Assembly: GCA_030637135.1 (NCBI GenBank)
Contig: DAOVVO010000044.1
Span: 1 to 10,095, forward strand
Length of the DNA: 10,095 nucleotides
Source of the DNA: Nitrospirota bacterium
GTDB lineage: Bacteria > Nitrospirota > Thermodesulfovibrionia > UBA6902 > BMS3Bbin08
Direction: 5' to 3'
Shown in pieces: positions 6,673 to 10,095 of this stretch. The notes under the pieces are model-generated. The model had not been told where the DNA came from. It worked only from the letters and a program-made list of their open reading frames with translations, and did no database searches. How positions within the stretch are numbered: position 1 is the first letter of the stretch; each line of letters opens with the position of its first letter. The position numbers and the translations under genes were made by a program.

Positions 6673-7344
6673 ATGATTACTATATATGAAACAATTCTAC
6701 GCCTGTTGCTCGGTGCAATTTTAGGAGGTTTGATAGGCTTTGAAAGGGAAATACACGGGAGAGCGGCTGGTTTCAGAACCCAATTGATTGTCTGTATGGC
6801 ATCTGTTCTCATAATGATTATATCTGAAAGCTATTATCTTAAAATACCATACAATGAATCTGTGTTCCGTCTTGACCCCGGAAGGATTGCTTCCGGGGCT
6901 ATTATAGGAATAGGTTTTTTAGGTGCCGGAGTAATTGTAAAGAGTGGATTTGCAATTAGAGGTCTTACAACTGCTGCATCCTTATGGATTGTTACTGCTA
7001 TTGGTCTTGCAATAGGAGGGGGATTCTATGTGGAAGGGTGTGCGACAGCTTTCATAACAATTATGGCACTGGTCTTTCTCAGAAAAATGGAGAAAAGGAT
7101 TAAAACACTTTTGTACAAGACCATTACCATTTCAACGCCAATCATGGAAAATGCAGAGGAAACAATAATTACTCTCTTGTCAGACTGCGGTTTGCATATC
7201 CATACTGTTGATTATGAAAAAAATCAATCAAAAGGAGAACTCATATATAATTTTCACGTCTCTACGAAAAATAAAAACGTTTTAAAAGACCTATTTCAAA
7301 AACTGGGGAAAGTGGAATTTATAAAGACAATAAGGATTATATAG
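6673..7344 (+). CDS. MgtC/SapB-family membrane protein with C-terminal ACT-like domain
   Basis: A 223-residue inner-membrane protein. The N-terminal 135 or so residues hold about five hydrophobic segments (near 6-22, 37-51, 72-90, 100-116, 117-136) and the MgtC family motifs GFERE (22-26), RAAGFRT (30-36), LDPGRIASG (67-74), GIGFLGAG (79-86) and GLTTAASLW (97-105). Residues about 145-223 form a soluble tail with the alternating pattern of an ACT-like domain. MgtC in Salmonella is tied to growth in low magnesium and to F-type ATPase inhibition; many homologues in environmental bacteria have no known role, so no narrower function is claimed. The ATG lies only 8 bp after a consensus -10 box and no Shine-Dalgarno precedes it, which points to a leaderless mRNA. 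The length and N-terminus fit the family, so a much later start is unlikely. Confidence 0.92.
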   Translation: MITIYETILRLLLGAILGGLIGFEREIHGRAAGFRTQLIVCMASVLIMIISESYYLKIPYNESVFRLDPGRIASGAIIGIGFLGAGVIVKSGFAIRGLTTAASLWIVTAIGLAIGGGFYVEGCATAFITIMALVFLRKMEKRIKTLLYKTITISTPIMENAEETIITLLSDCGLHIHTVDYEKNQSKGELIYNFHVSTKNKNVLKDLFQKLGKVEFIKTIRII

Positions 7345-7485
7345 TCTTAAGACAAACGATTTTTTTCCAATACTTATCAGACCATCTCCTATTCCTATAC
7401 CCCTTTTTACGTGCACATACAGCCACATTATAAAGCAGATGGAGTAAATTGTTGTGATCTTAAAGAGTGTATAAGAGGATAATTT

Positions 7486-7511
7486 CCGGCTGTTAAGAAT
7501 TTAACAGTCGG
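7486..7511. terminator. Hairpin at the convergent mgtC-like/LysR junction, possible bidirectional terminator
   Basis: CCGGCTGTTAA (7486-7496) pairs with TTAACAGTCGG (7501-7511) over 11 bp with one G-T wobble and a 4-nt loop. It contains the stop codon of the LysR gene and lies 142 bp after the mgtC-like stop. Neither side has a proper U-tract, so intrinsic termination would be weak. The rest of 7345-7485 shows nothing recognisable. Confidence 0.4.
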
Positions 7512-8404
7512 TCAAAAGGAAATTTTCTTAAGAATATAAGAAATTTATCAAGTGTATATGAAGAGTCTTTAGACTTTCTGTGCAAGAGAGAAAAATCCCT
7601 TAAGAACCTGTCTTCCTTAAATGTCGCTGTCTTTAAGCTTCCATAACGGCTTTCTTTCTTTGCCGCCCATCTTGATACAATAGACAGGCCGAGTCCTTCT
7701 TCAACAGCACCTTTTATAGCTTCTGTACTCCCCATGATAAAGGATATTTTTATACTCTGTGGAGATATCCCGTGTTTTAGAAAATACTTTTCTATCATCT
7801 GCCTTGTTCCAGAACCTTCTTCTCTGGAAATAAACGATTCTTTTGCAATATCGAAAATAGATATATTATTTCTTTTAGCCCATGGATGGTGCTTTGACAT
7901 TATGAGTACCATTTCATCCGGTATGAGCTTTTCTACAATAAGTTTTTGTTTCTTGACATCTCCCTCAACGAGGGCAATATCAATGCTGCCTGCATTCAAA
8001 TAATCCACAACGCTTTTTGTATTACCGGTAACAAGGTGCATTGTGACTTTTGGAAATTTTCTCCTAAACTCGGATATTACCGAAGGAAGAACATAGTTGC
8101 CTATCGTGGAACTTGCACCTAAGGTCACGACACCTTTTACAAGTCCTGTAAAGTCCCCCATTTCTTTTTCTGCAGCCATATAGAGCGAGTTAATTTCCTT
8201 TGCATATTTGTAAAGTAATTCACCGGCTTTTGTAAGCGTAATAATACAGCCGGAGCGATTAAAGAGTTTTGTCCCATATACTTCTTCAAGGGCTTGAATC
8301 TGTAGGCTCACTGCAGGCTGGGTAAGACGAATTATTTCAGAGGCTTTAGAGAAACTTTTGCTCTCTGCTACTGTGCAAAATACCTTTAGTTTATGATCAT
8401 CCAT
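7493..8404 (-). CDS. LysR-type transcriptional regulator (CysL-like effector domain)
   Basis: A 303-residue LysR-family DNA-binding protein of standard length. The winged helix-turn-helix occupies 1-60 (SFSKASEIIRLTQPAVSLQIQALEEVYG, then LFNR), followed by a linker helix to about 85. A periplasmic-binding-protein-type effector domain covers about 88-295, with GNTKSVVDYLNAGSIDIALVEG and EEGSGTR (195-201), a ligand-loop motif common in the CysL/YeiE-like subgroup. The ATG follows GAGGGA at 7 nt. It lies 86 bp after the RNase H gene on the same strand, has its own possible promoter and may be autoregulated. No obvious metabolic target is divergently placed, so the ligand and regulon cannot be inferred; CysL-like sulfur or C1 regulation is only an analogy. 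Confidence 0.93.
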   Translation of the reverse strand: MDDHKLKVFCTVAESKSFSKASEIIRLTQPAVSLQIQALEEVYGTKLFNRSGCIITLTKAGELLYKYAKEINSLYMAAEKEMGDFTGLVKGVVTLGASSTIGNYVLPSVISEFRRKFPKVTMHLVTGNTKSVVDYLNAGSIDIALVEGDVKKQKLIVEKLIPDEMVLIMSKHHPWAKRNNISIFDIAKESFISREEGSGTRQMIEKYFLKHGISPQSIKISFIMGSTEAIKGAVEEGLGLSIVSRWAAKKESRYGSLKTATFKEDRFLRDFSLLHRKSKDSSYTLDKFLIFLRKFPFDRLLNS

Positions 8405-8434
8405 TCTCTCTTCCCTCTCACACTATTTTAGAAA

Positions 8435-8472
8435 ATTATAGGTGGTATAAGGGGAATTAATACTCTAATAAT
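8435..8472 (-). promoter_or_regulatory. Possible LysR gene promoter with T-N11-A dyad
   Basis: On the minus strand TATAAT lies at 8440-8435, about 31 bp before the ATG; no good -35 is visible. Upstream is ATTA-N9-TAAT (8456-8472), which includes the T-N11-A core of LysR-family sites and would cover the -35 region. This arrangement fits negative autoregulation, but the region is so AT-rich that chance is a serious alternative. Confidence 0.3.
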
Positions 8473-8490
8473 ATATCATATATAAAATCA

Positions 8491-8961
8491 TTAAAGCAAC
8501 TGTTTCATTTTGCACCGTTTTTTAATAGAATTTTTTGCGAGCACATCGGCTTCTCTATTGAATTCTCTTTGCACATGACTAATCCTGTAGTTATCAAACT
8601 GTTCCAGGATATGCTTTGACTTCTCCCATAAAGGTCTTAAATGTGGACTCCTAATTTTATAAACCCCTGTTATCTGTTTCACCAGCAATTCTGAATCCAA
8701 AAAAACCTCTATTTTTTTGAGCCCTAATGATTGTGCCTCTACAAGTCCTCTTATCAATGCTGAATATTCCGCTACATTATTAGTGGTTATACCGATGTAC
8801 TCAGATATTTTATAGCCTTTCGGAGATCCCCCTCTTATCTGAATTATAACACCCATCCCCGCATGGCCGGGATTACCACGCGAAGCCCCATCACAATAAA
8901 TTTTTGCTTCAGATATAAAATTTTTATTTCTACTGAATATGTTTCCGGGGGATTCAGCCAT
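8491..8961 (-). CDS. Ribonuclease HI-family protein
   Basis: A 156-residue RNase H fold protein expected to cut the RNA strand of RNA-DNA hybrids in the cytoplasm. The four acidic catalytic positions are all present: Asp24 in YCDGASRGNPG, Glu65 in NNVAEYSAL, Asp89 in FLDSELLVKQ and Asp139 in NREADVLA. It is closer to the short RVT_3/YpdQ-type RNase HI family than to E. coli RnhA, judging by NNVAEY and HVQREFNREAD. The start ATG overlaps the stop of the upstream zinc-ribbon gene (8 bp, within ATGGCTGA), which indicates translational coupling; only a weak GGAAAAG precedes it. The zinc-ribbon/RNase H pairing is a recurring neighbourhood in several phyla (recalled). Its last residues are basic (KKRCKMKQ). 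An N-terminal extension of about 18 residues before the first strand is poorly conserved in kind. Confidence 0.92.
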   Translation of the reverse strand: MAESPGNIFSRNKNFISEAKIYCDGASRGNPGHAGMGVIIQIRGGSPKGYKISEYIGITTNNVAEYSALIRGLVEAQSLGLKKIEVFLDSELLVKQITGVYKIRSPHLRPLWEKSKHILEQFDNYRISHVQREFNREADVLAKNSIKKRCKMKQLL

Positions 8962-9701
8962 TTTTCTTTTCCGGGTCGGACGTAACCTGCCGGGGAGAAT
9001 AAAACAAGAACCTGTTGCAATAATAGCAGGTATAAATTCCCTTATCGCCTTTTATATCATTAAAGAGCTGCGGGGGTATATTCGTATTACAGCCAAAACA
9101 AATTTCATTCCGTGTTTGAACGACTGCCTTCCCCTTCCCTCCTCCGGTTTTTATAAGATTCATGTATTCTTCATAAATCTCTTCTTCTATATTCCTGACT
9201 ATATCCTTTCGTTTTATTTTATACGTCTCCATTTTAGAATATAATGTATTTTTCTCATCCTCTAATGACTTTTCTGTTTGTTTATAATGTTCCTGTTCCT
9301 TTTTAAGCTTTTCTTCTTTCTTTTTAAAATCTTTTGATAAGGTATCAAGCGTCTCCATCACGGAAAGTATTTTCTCTTCGAGCTGATATTTTTTCTCTTC
9401 GAAATTCTTTATTTCTTTGAGATGTGCTTCATATTCTTTATTGGTTTTAATCTCTATACTTTTAGCTTTTAACTTATTGATTTTTTCCTGGATATCTTCT
9501 AATTCGTCATATTGCACTTTCTTTTTTTTTGTCTAATTTTTCGTATTCGGCTTTATCTGAATCAAAAGAGGTTTGTATTTCTTTAAGGGGGGCTTTTGCT
9601 TTATTAAGCTTGTTAGGGAGTATTTCTATTTCTTCTGCTATAGAAAGTATAGTAGAATCTATCTCTTGAAGGCTTACTAAAAGTCTTAATTGTTCATTCA
9701 A
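8954..9701 (-). CDS. C4-type zinc-ribbon coiled-coil protein (COG1579/CdsZ-like), interrupted by a +1 frameshift
   Basis: Two reading frames together make one family member. The first (9701-9507) encodes 64 residues beginning LRLLVSLQEIDSTI and stops at TGA 9509-9507. The second, open to 8954, continues with the conserved VQYDELEDIQ and TNKEYEAHLKEI and ends in a zinc ribbon: CFGC and CYYC (Cys140, 143, 164, 167 counted from the GTG at 9517). Removing one A from the A9 run at 9522-9530 joins them into about 248 residues, the usual length for this family of long coiled coil plus C-terminal zinc ribbon. The start is TTG 9701 with AGGAG 6 nt upstream. The family has been linked to nucleic-acid or RNA-related roles and to secretion chaperoning in Chlamydia, with no settled function. 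The second frame has no ribosome site of its own at the GTG. It may be a sequencing error, a recent mutation or programmed slippage. Confidence 0.85.
9518..9530 (-). other. A9 homopolymer frameshift/slippage site inside the zinc-ribbon gene
   Basis: On the coding strand nine A residues (9530-9522) are followed by GAAA. The frame before the run leads to a stop after four more sense codons; the frame after it is the conserved one. Loss of one A, or gain of two, restores the protein. Runs of nine A are known transcriptional slippage sites and are also common sites of sequencing and replication error. Confidence 0.8.
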
Positions 9702-9730
9702 TTTTTTCTCCTGTACAAAGATAGAGAAAA

Positions 9731-9740
9731 CTCATATGAG
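9731..9740. promoter_or_regulatory. Perfect 10-bp palindrome upstream of the zinc-ribbon gene
   Basis: CTCATATGAG is its own reverse complement and lies 30 bp before the TTG start, within the leader of the minus-strand unit. It could be an operator half-site pair, but no known regulator is matched and chance cannot be excluded. Confidence 0.25.
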
Positions 9741-9846
9741 ATATGAAGTGAAGAAATAGAATTTTTATTATCCCCATCTCATTCTTCATGACTTGTTGCC
9801 TTAATAATTTTCCGATATTGTGGTGGCGCATTTCAAAGCGCTTCAA

Positions 9847-9876
9847 ACTATATCCCAATAATTTTACCAAATACAA
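9847..9876 (-). promoter_or_regulatory. Possible promoter for the zinc-ribbon/RNase H unit
   Basis: On the minus strand TTGTAT (9876-9871), 18 bp, then TATAGT (9852-9847). Initiation near 9840 would give a leader of about 140 nt. The match is moderate. An 8-bp palindrome AAGCGCTT (9836-9843) sits at the predicted start of the transcript. Confidence 0.3.
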
Positions 9877-9882
9877 TCCACA

Positions 9883-9975
9883 AAATGAAACAGCGAGCTA
9901 AAAGTGAGCGAATGTAAATAATAGCAAAATCCTTACATTCAGGTTTCCGAAGGGAACATCAAATGAAACAGCGAG
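9883..9975 (+). repeat. 15-bp direct repeat pair
   Basis: AAATGAAACAGCGAG occurs at 9883-9897 and again at 9961-9975, 78 bp apart. Between them lie two hairpins: GAATGTAA/TTACATTC (9910-9917 with 9933-9940) and GTTTCC-GAA-GGGAAC (9943-9957, one wobble). The spacing and identity suggest duplication within a repeat element rather than coding sequence. Confidence 0.6.
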
Positions 9976-10077
9976 TATATTTCCATAGCTCGAAGCGAGT
10001 CTCAGTCGGTTCGACTAAACTCAGAGTTGCATAGACTTGCTGCGGGGTTTCAGCTCCGGCTGATCCGCTGTGGCGGA
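9910..10077. other. String of short hairpins (structured RNA or repeat element candidate)
   Basis: Six small stem-loops follow one another: 9910-9940, 9943-9957, CTCG-AAG-CGAG (9989-9999), AGTCG-GTT-CGACT (10004-10016), TCAGC-TCCG-GCTGA (10050-10063) and TCCGC-TGTG-GCGGA (10064-10077). GC content rises relative to the surrounding AT-rich sequence. No ORF above 25 codons with a ribosome site is visible and no known RNA family (RNase P, SRP, tmRNA, tRNA) is recognised. It may be an interspersed repeat, the edge of a mobile element or an untranslated RNA that continues past the window. Confidence 0.45.
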
Positions 10078-10095
10078 AGCGAGCGAATATGATAA

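Noticed and set aside
6723..6732. AGGAGG followed by TTG inside the mgtC-like gene as an alternative start
   Set aside because: The spacing is only 1 nt, and starting there would remove the first membrane segment of the family.
8939..9244. 101-codon plus-strand ORF opposite the zinc-ribbon and RNase H genes
   Set aside because: It is antisense to two recognised protein families, so it is a shadow frame.
9694..9876. 60-codon minus-strand ORF (TTG start) upstream of the zinc-ribbon gene
   Set aside because: It overlaps the well-supported start of the zinc-ribbon gene, has no Shine-Dalgarno, begins inside a possible promoter, and its protein shows no recognisable family.
9702..10095. RNase P RNA gene next to the zinc-ribbon gene, as in some bacteria
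   Set aside because: The conserved GAGGAAAGTCC-type core is absent on both strands in this stretch.

Overview
The window is AT-rich bacterial chromosome carrying eight genes, seven of them complete or nearly so. Gene content is mixed housekeeping and signalling: PLP alanine racemase, a diguanylate cyclase, a wHTH-AAA ATPase, an aspartase/fumarase-family lyase, an MgtC-type membrane protein, a LysR regulator, an RNase HI-family nuclease and a C4 zinc-ribbon protein. The PocR/GAF/GGDEF protein, the zinc-ribbon/RNase H pair and many short palindromic intergenic repeats suggest a Gram-negative, probably anaerobic lineage such as Planctomycetota (anammox Brocadiales), Nitrospirota or Desulfobacterota. 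This placement is an inference; no marker gene here fixes the phylum. No rRNA, tRNA, CRISPR array, transposase or phage gene was seen.

Layout. 1-604 (+): C-terminal part of alanine racemase. 605-1006: gene-free stretch with a near-consensus promoter and a three-copy inverted repeat that can fold in two exclusive ways. 1007-3067 (+): PocR-GAF-GAF-GGDEF diguanylate cyclase. 3068-3270: a 104-bp palindromic element. 3271-4944 (+): AAA ATPase with a winged helix and a C-terminal domain that looks like a degenerate RsbW/GHKL anti-sigma kinase. 4933-6336 (-): aspartase-like lyase, overlapping the ATPase gene tail to tail. 6337-6672: small repeats and a perfect sigma-70 promoter. 6673-7344 (+): MgtC/SapB-family protein, probably translated from a leaderless mRNA. 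7345-7492: convergent junction ending in a hairpin. 7493-9701 (-): zinc-ribbon protein, RNase H and LysR regulator in transcription order; the first two overlap by 8 bp. 9702-10095: gene-free, with direct repeats and a string of short hairpins.

The two signalling genes (1007-4944) are the most unusual part. A small-molecule/redox-type sensor is fused to c-di-GMP synthesis, and it is followed on the same strand by an ATPase whose tail resembles a partner-switching anti-sigma factor that has lost its ATP-binding boxes. They may act together, but the 203-bp gap with a large palindrome argues against a simple tight operon. The zinc-ribbon gene is split by one base in an A9 run, which could be a sequencing error, a mutation or a transcriptional slippage site.
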